A stretch of DNA of 64,000 nt from RGIG3701 sp964438515 (GCA_964438515.1 CAYTLK010000003.1:78377-142376), one strand, 5' to 3'. Counted from the stretch's first letter, positions 43,125 through 52,751 are shown. Notes: generated from the sequence alone by a model not told the origin. Numbers and translations: made by a program.

Positions 43125-46091
43125 TTAATCGCTCTCTGGCACCGACGGTATCACCTGAACAGATTCTACAGTCTTCACCTTTTCCACACCTCCGCCATTT
43201 TCCCCATTTTCTCCATTTTCTCCAAATCCTCCATTTGCGTCATTTTCTCCACTTTGCGTTATATCCACTTTCTTTCCTTTGGCGAACATATTTCCGCCGC
43301 TGATAATCAAAATGGACGGCAAATAAATCATGTCGCCAAACAGCGCCATAAAGAGGAGGAGAAGCATCATGATTCCGAAATACAGCGTCGGCGTGAAGGT
43401 GCTGAACGCGAAAACGGACAGACCGAACGCGGAAATCAGCGTCGTCTGCGTCATTGCGGTTGCGCAGCGTCGATAGGCCGAAAGCGCCGCCTCGTGATGG
43501 TGAAGTCCTTCGTCCAGTGCTCGGCGATACCAAGTCAAATAGTGAATTGTATCGTCCGTTGCAATCCCCAGCGCGACAGAAGCCGTCATCATGGCGCCCA
43601 AATCGCACAGAATTCCAAGCCACCCCATTGCACCAAAAACGACTGCAATAGGAAAGATATTCGGAACCATGGAACACAGCCCGCCGACCACGTTTTTCAG
43701 CATAATCATCATCACGATCGAAATCGTTACGAAAGCAAGCAGAATACTTTGAAAAAGGCTTTTCATCAATTCGTGCTGCGTTTTGTACACGAGCGGGACC
43801 GACCCCGTATAAACCGCCTGAACCGCCGGTGTTCCATCCGTCGACTCCAGATGATTTTCCGCCAGCCACTGCTGAATCACAGGATCAATCGTTTTCTTCA
43901 ATTCCTCGACGAAATCACCGTAATCGACGTCCGTAAGCGCTTTCACACGACACGTAATTCGGAAAAGTTCGTCTCCGTTATTTACCTGCCATTGATACAC
44001 AAACTTCTGGGCTTCTGCCGCCTCTTTCGGCGTAATTTTCCGTTCCGTCTCAAGCTCTTCTATTTTTGTACGTATTTCATCGAGCGTCGTCACCCCAAGT
44101 TCTTTGAACTTTTCGGTCAGAGGCGCTGGAAATTCCATCTCTTCGAGGGACGGACTCAGCACCTTTTTTCCTTCCGCTTCGGCGCGAGCCTTATATTTAC
44201 GCTCTGCGGCGGCCAGATCCTGTTTCACGAACTCTCCGAGTTTTCCGTAGTTTCGAATCACCTGCGAATTCCAGCCGGCTCGAACAGCGGCGCTTCCAGT
44301 CGTCGGGTCGGGAAGCATCATCACGGCAGAAAGGACGCCGCCCACCTGTCGTTCTTCCGTCACTGACGTTTTTTTCGTATTGAAAAACCACTTTCTCGGC
44401 TGTCGCGCGGGTTTGGCGTCCGGAGTTCCGATCGTTTCATCCACGAGATTCTTATGCACCGCCGCAATGGCGTCCTGAACAAGCAAAAAACGACCTTTGA
44501 GCGGGTCTTTCACCTTCTGATTATCGAACTTGATGACCACTTCCATCGGAACCAGCGGTCCCAGCGTCTCCTCAAGCCACGCATAATCGTGAATAATCGT
44601 GGTGTCCTGCTTGAAAAAGTTCATCAATTTGACCGATGGAACGAGATATTGCGACCCCCATATTCCAATAAACATAATGACGGTGCACATGGTCAGGATT
44701 CGATACGGATGGTAAATCAGATAGTGTCCAAGTTTTTGCCACTGCTGACCAATAATTTCTTTGCGTTCTTTCGGAATGCCGGCTGCTTCCATCTTTGCGA
44801 GACTGTCTGCATATCGGTGCGACGGGAAAAGCTGCAAAATCGATGGAACATACAGGAAAATCATCAGGAGCGAAATGAGGACGCCGATTCCTGAATACAG
44901 ACCAAAATTCCAAATCGGACCGAGATTGCTCGTCATGAGCGAAAAAAGCCCCAATGCAGTGGTCACTGCGGAAATTAAAACCGGTAAAAACGCGTGTTTG
45001 ATCGCACGTTCGACCGCTCCGTGAACCCCCCCCTGTTCCTCAAGCGCATCATGATAGTAATTAATAAAATGAATGGCGCTCGACATCGTAAGCACGTACA
45101 CGAGCGGCGGCATCGACAACATGATCGCATCCGTCGAAGACCCCGTAAAATTCACGATGGCAAGCGAGTAACCCGTCGCGAAAAGCGCCGCACAAAAAAC
45201 AACAAGGACGAGCCGCACACTGCGAAGACACAAACTTGCAATCGTGAAACCCACAACAGCAGCCATCCACGCCAGACGCATCAGCGTTCGGTTTCCCTCC
45301 ACGTCGATCGCCACGTTATCGACCGGAGGCCCTCCCATATGCAGTTCCGACGGCTGCAAACCGTTCAGCACCACCAGATCTTCCGGCGGAATGGACTCAC
45401 GATTCAGCTCGTCCTCCGTCGGTTTTTCCGGCATCGGGATTTTTTCTTTTCTTTCGAGAAAGTTCTTAGGTTCCGTCTTTTGCGGATTCGCTTTTTGAGC
45501 TTTCTGAATGACTTCTACCGCTTCGATTTGTTCCGGCGTCAGCTTCCGACGGTCAAACACAAACTCGCAACGCGCCAAACGATAGATTTCTCCAATGGGA
45601 CCTTTGAGATTTTCTCCCTCACTCCCCGGCCTCAGAAACATCATGGCCGCTGTATGGCTCTCATCCATCCCGATAAGCGAGCCTTTCAGACGTTCCACCG
45701 CTTCCGGAAACGTGACGGCAGACCCCTCCGAAAGATCCCGCGCAAAATCCGTCCCTGAAAAATAACTCTCGAAATATCGAAGGTTATAATCCTCCAGAAT
45801 CACTTCGCCGCTTTCGTCTTTTCGAGGAAGAAGACGATACTTCATCACCTCAAGACGCGGATCGTTCAGCGTACAGCCGTCCCAGCTCATCAAAATGAAC
45901 TGTTCGTTCGGAAAATTCTGCTGAAACCATGTGTGCAGCTTCGATTCCGGCGTGCCTTCTGGAAGCCACTCTTTAATGTTATTTCGTACATTTTCCAGAG
46001 TGCGTTTCACTCCCACTGCCATAATCGGCAGCGTGAACGTCATGAGCACCAGAATTAGCAGTGCATATTTTTCGTAAAATGTTTTTTTCAT
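43125..46091 (-). CDS. RND/MMPL-family exporter
   Basis: 988 residues from ATG 46091, or 992 from an ATG 12 bases earlier. About twelve hydrophobic helices in two halves, each with a large extracytoplasmic loop. Motifs TDAIMLSMPPLVYVLTM and GAMMTASVALGIATDDT are the proton-relay helices of the two halves in RND/MMPL proteins. It uses the proton gradient to move lipids or small hydrophobic molecules; the substrate is not clear. The C-terminal tail is low complexity (GENGENGENGGG). No membrane-fusion partner is adjacent. Confidence 0.9.
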   Translation of the reverse strand: MKKTFYEKYALLILVLMTFTLPIMAVGVKRTLENVRNNIKEWLPEGTPESKLHTWFQQNFPNEQFILMSWDGCTLNDPRLEVMKYRLLPRKDESGEVILEDYNLRYFESYFSGTDFARDLSEGSAVTFPEAVERLKGSLIGMDESHTAAMMFLRPGSEGENLKGPIGEIYRLARCEFVFDRRKLTPEQIEAVEVIQKAQKANPQKTEPKNFLERKEKIPMPEKPTEDELNRESIPPEDLVVLNGLQPSELHMGGPPVDNVAIDVEGNRTLMRLAWMAAVVGFTIASLCLRSVRLVLVVFCAALFATGYSLAIVNFTGSSTDAIMLSMPPLVYVLTMSSAIHFINYYHDALEEQGGVHGAVERAIKHAFLPVLISAVTTALGLFSLMTSNLGPIWNFGLYSGIGVLISLLMIFLYVPSILQLFPSHRYADSLAKMEAAGIPKERKEIIGQQWQKLGHYLIYHPYRILTMCTVIMFIGIWGSQYLVPSVKLMNFFKQDTTIIHDYAWLEETLGPLVPMEVVIKFDNQKVKDPLKGRFLLVQDAIAAVHKNLVDETIGTPDAKPARQPRKWFFNTKKTSVTEERQVGGVLSAVMMLPDPTTGSAAVRAGWNSQVIRNYGKLGEFVKQDLAAAERKYKARAEAEGKKVLSPSLEEMEFPAPLTEKFKELGVTTLDEIRTKIEELETERKITPKEAAEAQKFVYQWQVNNGDELFRITCRVKALTDVDYGDFVEELKKTIDPVIQQWLAENHLESTDGTPAVQAVYTGSVPLVYKTQHELMKSLFQSILLAFVTISIVMMIMLKNVVGGLCSMVPNIFPIAVVFGAMGWLGILCDLGAMMTASVALGIATDDTIHYLTWYRRALDEGLHHHEAALSAYRRCATAMTQTTLISAFGLSVFAFSTFTPTLYFGIMMLLLLFMALFGDMIYLPSILIISGGNMFAKGKKVDITQSGENDANGGFGENGENGENGGGVEKVKTVESVQVIPSVPESD

Positions 46092-46571
46092 ATTGATTTC
46101 CATTTTTGTCTCACACTGGGCGAGATTTTTCTCTTTGAAAATCTCCCTTATAAATATAACACGTTCTTGGCGTTTCGTCTATCGGGAATGGCTACTTTTT
46201 CCAAAAATTCCCCGGAATTTTACGTCTTTTATGAATTTTAAATTCATTTTCAACCGTTAAATTTTACTCATCCTCTACAGAGTTCCAAAAGAAAAAGTCT
46301 AACGGAAAAAAAGAGTAAAAAGAATGCGCAGTTTGGATGATTTTAGAGTTAATTTGGGAAAAAGAACCAAAGCCCGCTTTGCGCTCCTGTTTTTGAAAAA
46401 ACGAACCTCGAAATGAGTTTTTGGAAAAAAGAAGTGAAATTTTCAGGAAAAAGTGAAAAATATCTGAGGAAAACAGTGGAAGGGGTTGAACTTTTCTGCA
46501 ATTTCTGGTATAATGTATATATTATATGATAAATATTTATCCTGAACTTTTTACTTATAAAGGAGACCATT
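46092..46571. other. 480-base divergent promoter region
   Basis: Lies between the RND gene (minus) and metK (plus). It holds the metK promoter near 46500 and presumably one for the RND gene. Only a 30-codon chance frame (46324) was seen. No SAM-binding riboswitch was recognised. Confidence 0.5.
46486..46514 (+). promoter_or_regulatory. metK promoter
   Basis: TTGAAC (46486-46491), 17-base spacer, TATAAT (46509-46514), with TGG ahead of the -10 box. Transcription would start near 46521, about 50 bases before the metK start. Confidence 0.75.
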
Positions 46572-47720
46572 GTGTCGCAAAAAAGTTTTCTTTTTACCAG
46601 TGAAGCCGTAAGCATGGGCCACCCGGATAAATTGGCTGACAATATTTCGGATGGAATTCTCGACGCAATTTACGCCCAAGACCCGAATAGCCGCGTCGCT
46701 TGCGAAACGCTCGTGACGACCGACCTTTGTGTCGTCGCCGGCGAAATCACGACGACCGCAAAGGTGGATTATGAAGCCGTCGCACGGAAAGTGATTAATG
46801 AAGTGGGTTACACAAGCAACGATATCGGTTTCAGCGGCGATACGTGTGAGGTTCAGGTTCGCATCCACACGCAGAGTCCCGACATCGCATTGGGTGTGGA
46901 CCGCGACGGAGCAGGCGACCAGGGCCTCATGTTCGGTTACGCCTGCAAACAGACGCCCGAACTTATGCCGCTGCCGATCGCCCTGTCTCATCGAATCATG
47001 AATCGTCTGACCGAAGCGCGCCAGAAGGGCGAAGTCGACTGGCTTCTTCCCGACTCCAAGAGCCAGGTGACGGTGGAATTTGCGGATCGTATGACCCCCA
47101 TTAAGGTCACAACCGTTGTGGTTTCCACCCAGCACCGCGATACCGTTACGCAGAAAGAGATTGCTGACTGGATTATTCCGAACGTGATTAAACCCTGCAT
47201 TCCTGCCGAGCTGAACAAGGGCGACATCACATTCCACATCAATCCGACCGGAAAATTCGTCGTCGGCGGTCCAAACGGCGACTGCGGTCTGACAGGCCGA
47301 AAAATCATCGTCGACACTTACGGCGGATGGGCCTCCCACGGCGGCGGCGCGTTCTCTGGAAAAGATCCGACGAAAGTGGACCGAAGTGCTACTTACATGG
47401 CCCGTTACATCGCCAAAAACGTGGTGGCCGCCGGACTTGCTGACGACTGCGAGATTCAGCTGGCTTACGCAATCGGCGTGGCGGAACCTGTGAGTGTGTA
47501 CGTGAATACGTACGGAAGTGAAAAAGCCTGCACGTGCAAAATTGAAAAAGCGATTCGTAAAGTTTTCCCGATGACGCCGAAAGGAATCATCGAGGCGCTT
47601 CAGCTTCGCCAGCCGATTTATCGTGCAACGGCCTCCGGAGGACATTTTGGACGTGACGGTTTCCCGTGGGAAAAAACCGACCGTGCAGAAGCTCTCAAAG
47701 CTGCGGTTGATGAACTATAA
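46572..47720 (+). CDS. metK: S-adenosylmethionine synthetase
   Basis: 382 residues, GTG 46572 with AGGAG nine bases upstream. Makes S-adenosylmethionine from methionine and ATP in the cytoplasm. Family marks: GHPDKLADNISDGILD near the N terminus, GAGDQGLMFGYA (about 117-128) and GGGAFSGKDPTKVDRS (about 256-271). The length is usual. A promoter lies 50 bases upstream and a terminator follows. Confidence 0.97.
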   Translation: MSQKSFLFTSEAVSMGHPDKLADNISDGILDAIYAQDPNSRVACETLVTTDLCVVAGEITTTAKVDYEAVARKVINEVGYTSNDIGFSGDTCEVQVRIHTQSPDIALGVDRDGAGDQGLMFGYACKQTPELMPLPIALSHRIMNRLTEARQKGEVDWLLPDSKSQVTVEFADRMTPIKVTTVVVSTQHRDTVTQKEIADWIIPNVIKPCIPAELNKGDITFHINPTGKFVVGGPNGDCGLTGRKIIVDTYGGWASHGGGAFSGKDPTKVDRSATYMARYIAKNVVAAGLADDCEIQLAYAIGVAEPVSVYVNTYGSEKACTCKIEKAIRKVFPMTPKGIIEALQLRQPIYRATASGGHFGRDGFPWEKTDRAEALKAAVDEL

Positions 47721-47770
47721 CAACAAGCAACAATCAAAACAACCAATGAAAGAAACAAATCTTTTCATTT

Positions 47771-47820
47771 AAAATCAAAGGGAGAAAAAACACATTCTGT
47801 TTTTCCTCCCTTTTTTGATT
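47771..47820. terminator. Bidirectional terminator
   Basis: AATCAAAGGGAG and the facing CTCCCTTTTTTGATT form a stem with a loop of about 20 bases that ends in T runs on both strands. It lies between metK and thrS, which converge. Confidence 0.8.
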
Positions 47821-47844
47821 CATCAACCCATTTATCAGAAACGT

Positions 47845-49806
47845 TCAAACGGTTCCCGGCGCGTACTTCAGCGTCTTTTCCTGAATCTCTTTCAAAAACA
47901 GTGCAGCCGCTTCCGCCACCGTGAAATTTCCGAGGTTTCCAGCAATCCGATCTCGAACCGCAACCGTTCCGTTCGTCATTTCACGCTCACCAAGAATCAG
48001 CATATACGGCACAAGCTGCAGCTGCGCACGTCTTATTTTCGCGCCCACCTTTTCCGAACGATAATCACACGTCGTTCGTATTCCGTACTGTTTCAGCTGA
48101 ATCTCAATTTCTCTCGCAAACGCCTCGTATTTCGGACTGACGTTGATGACGATCACCTGGTCGGGAGCCATCCAAAGAGGAAACGCGCCGGCAAAATGTT
48201 CGATCAGCACCCCGATAAACCTCTCGAAAGAGTCGAGCGGCGTACAATGCAGCATAACCGGACGATGCAGCAGATTGTCGCTTCCAACATACGACAAATC
48301 GAAACTCTCCTCACTCGGCAAATTATAATCAATATGAATCGTACCGAAATGCCAGTCGCGCTCCAATGAATCCTCTGCCACAAAATCAATCCCCGGCCCC
48401 TCCGGATGCACCACACCCCCTGGAAACGGCGAATATCCCAGCTTGCGGCACTCGTCGAGAATCATCTGTTCGGCCCTCTGCCACTGTTCCGGCAAACCGA
48501 AATAACGTACATCATTCTTCGAACGAAAACACGTTTGAATCCGTAAATTCCTGAATCCGAACGCTTTCAAATTATTTTCTAGAAGCATGAGACAGCGCCG
48601 AAATTCCGCCGCCGCATCCTCCTGCGCACAAAAAACATGCGCGTCGTTTCGAGTAAAAGCACGTACACATTTCAAACCAAACAGTTCGCCGGACGGTTCA
48701 TACTTGCAGACGTTTCCAAACTCGAAAAAACGCAGCGGCAGTTCCCGATAGCTTCGCGGATGATTTTGGTAAATTGTAACATGCTGCGGTCCGCACGTCG
48801 GACGAAGGACGTAACGATCGTTCCGCTCCGCCTCAAAAATCGGGTACGGACTCTCCGCAGAGAGCGGATTTTTCCCCGTAATTCGATACAAACCGACGCG
48901 CCCAATTTCGGGTGAATAAACCTGTTGGAATTGATTCTGCGTGAGTTTATCAAACAAAAAGCTCTCAAGCTGGTGTCGAAGAACCGCCCCTTTCGGCTGC
49001 CAAAGAACCAGCCCCGACCCGACCCGCTGATCGATTGAAAACAGCTCAAGCTGCCGTCCCAACAGACGATGGTCACGTTTTTTCGCCATTTCGAGCATTT
49101 CCAAATGACGTTCCAGCTGTTCACGCTCAAAAAACGCCGTCCCGTACAGCCGCTGAAGCACCGGACTTTGCGGATCCCCTTTCCAGTGCGTTTCCGCAAC
49201 AGAAAGAAGCTTAAAATTCCCAAGAATCTTTACATTTAAAACGTGCGGCCCGCGGCTCAGGTCCAAAAACGCACCCTGTCGATAAAAAAATACCGATTTT
49301 TTATCTTTCAGATTCGTATTGAGGTGCTGCAGTTTCAGAGGCTGTTTCATCTCCTCCAGAAGCGCGGCGGCCTGTTCGTGCGAGACTTCGAGACACTCGA
49401 ACTCGTCCCCCTGTGCAATCAGACGCCTCATTTCCGCCTCAATTCGCGGAAAATCCTCTTCCGTCAGCGTGTGTTCAAGCGCAAAATCATAATAAAACCC
49501 ATTATCCACCGCAGGACCAAATGCGAGCTGAACATTCGGAAAAAGTCGGCAGACCGCCCTCGCCATCAGGTGCGCGGTACTGTGACGCAAGATTTCGAGC
49601 GCCGGAATCGAGTCCGAAAACAGAAACGACAGCTTCACCGACTCCGTGTCGGGCAAAAACGACTGCAAACCTGCAACCGTACCGTCGAGAAGCGCCGCCG
49701 CAGGGTAGCGCTGAGTGCGCACAAAAAACCGATCCGCAAGATCGGAAAGCCGAACGGGATGCGGAAATTGCGTAGAGACTCCGGAAGGAAGCAAAACGTG
49801 AATCAT
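47845..49806 (-). CDS. thrS: Threonyl-tRNA synthetase, strongly diverged
   Basis: 653 residues, ATG 49806. The fold is complete: TGS domain, editing domain with HSTAH (75-79) and RGPH (185-188), class II core and anticodon-binding domain. H390 and H520 keep two zinc-ligand places, but at the third (E. coli C334) there is G339, with the Cys one residue earlier (C338). Other E. coli residues replaced: R363 to K368, R375 to C380, Q381 to R386, K465 to G472, Q479 to H486, Q484 to H491, and editing-site C182 to S184. The comparison uses the E. coli sequence from memory. It may be the sole enzyme or a paralogue. Confidence 0.9.
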   Translation of the reverse strand: MIHVLLPSGVSTQFPHPVRLSDLADRFFVRTQRYPAAALLDGTVAGLQSFLPDTESVKLSFLFSDSIPALEILRHSTAHLMARAVCRLFPNVQLAFGPAVDNGFYYDFALEHTLTEEDFPRIEAEMRRLIAQGDEFECLEVSHEQAAALLEEMKQPLKLQHLNTNLKDKKSVFFYRQGAFLDLSRGPHVLNVKILGNFKLLSVAETHWKGDPQSPVLQRLYGTAFFEREQLERHLEMLEMAKKRDHRLLGRQLELFSIDQRVGSGLVLWQPKGAVLRHQLESFLFDKLTQNQFQQVYSPEIGRVGLYRITGKNPLSAESPYPIFEAERNDRYVLRPTCGPQHVTIYQNHPRSYRELPLRFFEFGNVCKYEPSGELFGLKCVRAFTRNDAHVFCAQEDAAAEFRRCLMLLENNLKAFGFRNLRIQTCFRSKNDVRYFGLPEQWQRAEQMILDECRKLGYSPFPGGVVHPEGPGIDFVAEDSLERDWHFGTIHIDYNLPSEESFDLSYVGSDNLLHRPVMLHCTPLDSFERFIGVLIEHFAGAFPLWMAPDQVIVINVSPKYEAFAREIEIQLKQYGIRTTCDYRSEKVGAKIRRAQLQLVPYMLILGEREMTNGTVAVRDRIAGNLGNFTVAEAAALFLKEIQEKTLKYAPGTV

Positions 49807-49971
49807 ACAAAAACTTGAAGTGAAGGAAAAAGGACTCGACTTTCGTCAAAAACTTCATCCATTATAAAACACACCCAAGAAAAAACAAGACGGGAGTCAG
49901 CGAAAAATAGCGAAAAGAAGAAAATAAATGAGAAAATATAAAAAAATCCAGGAAAATCGCACTCACCCCCC

Positions 49972-49999
49972 TTGTAATCAAAACGAAAAAGATTATAAT
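49972..49999 (+). promoter_or_regulatory. Promoter P1 of the ribosomal cluster
   Basis: TTGTAA (49972-49977), 16-base spacer, TATAAT (49994-49999). It would give a leader of about 150 bases. Confidence 0.7.
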
Positions 50000-50056
50000 G
50001 ATAACTTCTTTGTTCGATCGGGGAAGTTATAGACGAAAAAATCATAACACCCCCAG

Positions 50057-50084
50057 TTGACAGGAACGTAAAAACGGGTAAAAT
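50057..50084 (+). promoter_or_regulatory. Candidate promoter P2 of the ribosomal cluster
   Basis: TTGACA (50057-50062), 16-base spacer, TAAAAT (50079-50084), overlapping the inverted repeat CGGGTA-TACCCG. The ribosome site AGGAGG (50146-50151) decides the rpsJ start. Confidence 0.55.
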
Positions 50085-50156
50085 AATACCCGCAAATTGA
50101 GCAAACGCTCAAGAATAGTTTCTTTGGAAATGTGGAAAGGTAAACAGGAGGCTCTT

Positions 50157-50483
50157 GTGGCTGGACAGAGTAGTAATATTATCAGAATCCGTATGGAAGC
50201 GTATGATCATTCCATCATTGATCAGAGCACAACGGAAATTGTGGATACTGCCAAACGCACCGGCTCAGTCGTCCGCGGTCCGATTCCACTTCCTACACGG
50301 ATTGAACGTTACACCGTCCTTTCTAGTCCGCATGTTCACAAAAAAGCTCGTCAGCAGTTTGAGATTCGTACTCACAAACGTCTTATTGATATCGCAGATG
50401 TCACGCAAAAGACGATTGATGCTCTGAATAAGCTGAGTTTGCCGGCTGGCGTTGAAATCAAAATCAAGGCCAATGGCCGTTGA
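50157..50483 (+). CDS. rpsJ: 30S ribosomal protein S10
   Basis: 108 residues from GTG 50157, fixed by AGGAGG five bases upstream; an in-frame ATG at 50097 would overlap the promoter region. Small-subunit head protein; also takes part in antitermination with NusB. Marks: IRIRMEAYDHSIID, GPIPLPTRIERYTVL and HKKARQQFEIRTHKRLIDI. First gene of the cluster; a 209-base spacer separates it from rplC. Confidence 0.97.
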   Translation: MAGQSSNIIRIRMEAYDHSIIDQSTTEIVDTAKRTGSVVRGPIPLPTRIERYTVLSSPHVHKKARQQFEIRTHKRLIDIADVTQKTIDALNKLSLPAGVEIKIKANGR

Positions 50484-50519
50484 TTTTGCAGGTTGTAGCA
50501 ATTATCCTTAGGAACAAAA

Positions 50520-50533
50520 ACGCCTTCGGGCGT
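50520..50533 (+). ncRNA. UUCG-loop hairpin in the rpsJ-rplC spacer
   Basis: ACGCC-TTCG-GGCGT is a perfect 5-base stem with a UUCG tetraloop in the 209-base spacer after rpsJ. It may stabilise or control the mRNA. The rest of the spacer shows no gene. Confidence 0.5.
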
Positions 50534-50692
50534 CATTGGATGGATTCGGAAAACAGTCGAATTGGTTAAGCCGCACATTCGCGGTAAACAAGTTCAGTTT
50601 ATTAGCAGTACAAGTTGATGGTTTCCAGGTAAACACCGCGTCTTAATAAAGCGGGGAGTTCCCGGAAAGCGATACAAGAAAAGGTGAGAACG

Positions 50693-51418
50693 ATGAGTGT
50701 TGGATTGCTCGGACGCAAAATTGGAATGACACAAGTCTATGAAGCAACGGGAAAAGTTGTCCCGGTGACGGTTCTGGAATTGGGTCCTTGTGATGTCCTT
50801 CAGGTGAAAACCAGCGACAATGACGGCTACGAAGCCGTTCAGCTGGGATTCGGCGACAAAAAAAGTTCTTGCGCGTCGCGTTCAGAACGCGGACATGTCG
50901 CGAATATCGACAGCAAACGTCAGACAAAGAAAGCTGCATCGGGAGTCGAAGCGACTCCGAAAGCCGGCTGTTCAGCGAAAAAATTCATCCGAGAATTTGC
51001 AACTTCGATCAATGGTTTTGAAGTCGGTCAGAAACTGGATCTTTCAGTTTTCGACAGCGTCACTGCCGTTGATGTGGTCAGCATCAGCAAAGGTCATGGA
51101 TATTCTGGAACAATGACTCGCCACAATTTCGGCGGTCAGCGTGCCAGCCACGGTGTTAAAAAATGCCATCGTCACATGGGCGGTACGGGCTGCAGTGCCT
51201 ATCCTTCCCGCGTGATCAAAGGCAAAAGAATGCCTGGTCAGTATGGAAACGTCCGTGTTACCGTTCGTAACATTGCCATCGTAAAGATGGACAAAGAAAA
51301 CAATCTGATGTTGATCAAGGGCGGTGTCCCCGGTCCGAATGGTGCTTTCGTCACCGTTTCCCCGACGAACATGCTGCCCCGCGCACACAAATTCGAAGGT
51401 GGTTTGGTCGCTAACTGA
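50693..51418 (+). CDS. rplC: 50S ribosomal protein L3
   Basis: 241 residues from ATG 50693 (AAGGTGAG upstream). Binds 23S rRNA near the peptidyl transferase centre. Marks: LLGRKIGMTQVYE, TRHNFGGQRASHGVKKCHRHMG and MPGQYGNVRVTVRN. An in-frame GTG nine bases upstream is less likely. The following 286 bases before rplD are non-coding and structured. Confidence 0.97.
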   Translation: MSVGLLGRKIGMTQVYEATGKVVPVTVLELGPCDVLQVKTSDNDGYEAVQLGFGDKKSSCASRSERGHVANIDSKRQTKKAASGVEATPKAGCSAKKFIREFATSINGFEVGQKLDLSVFDSVTAVDVVSISKGHGYSGTMTRHNFGGQRASHGVKKCHRHMGGTGCSAYPSRVIKGKRMPGQYGNVRVTVRNIAIVKMDKENNLMLIKGGVPGPNGAFVTVSPTNMLPRAHKFEGGLVAN

Positions 51419-51442
51419 CACGCGCACCTGAAATGAAACACC

Positions 51443-51462
51443 GGGGAAACTCCGGTTTCCCC
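51443..51462 (+). ncRNA. Hairpin in the rplC-rplD spacer
   Basis: GGGGAAAC (51443-51450) pairs perfectly with GTTTCCCC (51455-51462) around a 4-base loop. It begins a 286-base non-coding spacer (51419-51704) that holds no gene. Such a long spacer here is unusual and may be an L4-dependent control leader or an mRNA processing site (inference). Confidence 0.5.
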
Positions 51463-51704
51463 ACAAATTTTAAAAAGACGACGGCTGAAACTGCTGTCAA
51501 ATCTTGAAGAGGTTTTCCCCCTTCATTCCGGTCGTACCGGTCGAACCGTATTTTTACAATGCTTCGCGGCGTGTAAAAGAATATAACCCAAGTTCTGCTC
51601 ATGCCGAACGGATTGACAGGTTCGCAAAAACGCTTGATTTGAGTGCCAAGGCATTTTCACCTTAGAGCGTTTGGTTAGAAACTCAATTAAAGAAAGAAAT
51701 TATC

Positions 51705-52346
51705 ATGGTCAGTCTGCCGATTTATGACCGTACAGGCAAACAGGTTGATACGTATGAATTCGACGTAGTGGAACTCGCCGGAAATATCAGTACGCAGCTG
51801 TTGCACGATGCGGTTGTCATGTATCAGTCGAACATGCGTCAGGGTTCAGCGAAAACCAAAACTCGTGGTGAAGTCGCTGGTTCTACAAAAAAAATGTTCC
51901 GTCAAAAAGGAACGGGCAACGCACGAGCTGGATCCAAACGGTCTGGTATTCGACGTGGCGGAGGTCACATTAAGGCCAAATCTCCTCGTGACTGGCGTAT
52001 TGCAATGCCGCGCAAAGCGATGCAGATTGCAACCCGCATGGCACTTCGCGCTAAATTCGAAAGCGACAAAGTCATCATCGTGGACGACTTCCAGTTGGAA
52101 GCACCGAAAACGAAAGATATGGCTGCCGTTCTCAGCGCACTGAATGTTGCAGGAAAGACCGCTCTTTTCGCGACGTTCGGACACAACGTGAACATCTACA
52201 AGAGTGGACGCAACATTCCCGGTCTCCAGATCCTTCCCATGAGCGACATTAACGCTTACGAAATTCTGAAGCCGAAATGCGTCATTCTGACCCGTGCAGC
52301 GCTTGATGCGTTTCGCGGTACCGTTGCCTCAGGCAAAAACGCTTAA
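51705..52346 (+). CDS. rplD: 50S ribosomal protein L4
   Basis: 213 residues, ATG 51705 with a weak AAAGAAAG ribosome site. Part of the exit tunnel; in many bacteria also a repressor of its own operon. Marks: TRGEVAGSTKKMFRQKGTGNARAG, SKRSGIRRGGG (the long loop) and NIPGLQILPMSDINAYEILK. It follows a long structured spacer and is separated from rplW by 15 bases. Confidence 0.97.
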   Translation: MVSLPIYDRTGKQVDTYEFDVVELAGNISTQLLHDAVVMYQSNMRQGSAKTKTRGEVAGSTKKMFRQKGTGNARAGSKRSGIRRGGGHIKAKSPRDWRIAMPRKAMQIATRMALRAKFESDKVIIVDDFQLEAPKTKDMAAVLSALNVAGKTALFATFGHNVNIYKSGRNIPGLQILPMSDINAYEILKPKCVILTRAALDAFRGTVASGKNA

Positions 52347-52361
52347 TGAAAGGGACGAACG

Positions 52362-52751
52362 ATGAATGATATCCTCAGTGCAGGGTTGTTTTTGGAACCC
52401 TATCAGATTATTATCCGCCCGCTCGTGACCGAAAAAGGCGTTACTTTGTCCGAACAAACGTATAAACGCGTGAAACGCGATGCGAACGGAAAGAAAGTCA
52501 AAAACGCCAAAGGGAACGTAGAATGGGAAGAAGTCGAGCTGAACGCTTACTGCTTCCAGGTTCATACCGGTGCGACAAAAGAAGACATCAAAGACGCGAT
52601 TGAAAAACTCTACGATGTGAAAGTCGTAAAAGTCAATACGCAGAATCGCAAAGGAAAACAGCGCCGCTTCAAGCAGCGTCAGTTCCAGACAAGCGATTGG
52701 AAAAAAGCGATTGTGTATCTCGACGCCGAGAGCCGTATCGACTTTGTTTGA
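52362..52751 (+). CDS. rplW: 50S ribosomal protein L23
   Basis: 129 residues, ATG 52362 behind AGGGA. Tunnel-exit protein and docking site for SRP and trigger factor. It opens with IIRPLVTEKG and has VEVNTQNRKGKQRR-like VKVVKVNTQNRKGKQRRFK near the end. A segment of about 25 residues (RVKRDANGKKVKNAKGNVEWEE) is inserted after the first helix, making it longer than the usual 95-100 residues. Confidence 0.95.
   Translation: MNDILSAGLFLEPYQIIIRPLVTEKGVTLSEQTYKRVKRDANGKKVKNAKGNVEWEEVELNAYCFQVHTGATKEDIKDAIEKLYDVKVVKVNTQNRKGKQRRFKQRQFQTSDWKKAIVYLDAESRIDFV

Larger units (their letters stand above)
49807..50156. other. Divergent promoter region before the ribosomal cluster
   Basis: 350 bases between thrS (minus) and rpsJ (plus). 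Two candidate promoters for rpsJ are listed separately. A hairpin (ATAACTTC 50001-50008 with GAAGTTAT 50023-50030) lies just after the first, and an inverted repeat CGGGTA...TACCCG (50075-50092) surrounds the second -10 box. Either could be a control site. Confidence 0.6.

Noticed and set aside
46324..46416. A 30-codon plus-strand frame before metK
   Set aside because: Weak ribosome site, no conservation evidence and a random-looking sequence.
46486..46571. SAM riboswitch upstream of metK
   Set aside because: The 50-base leader is too short and no S-box pairing is seen.
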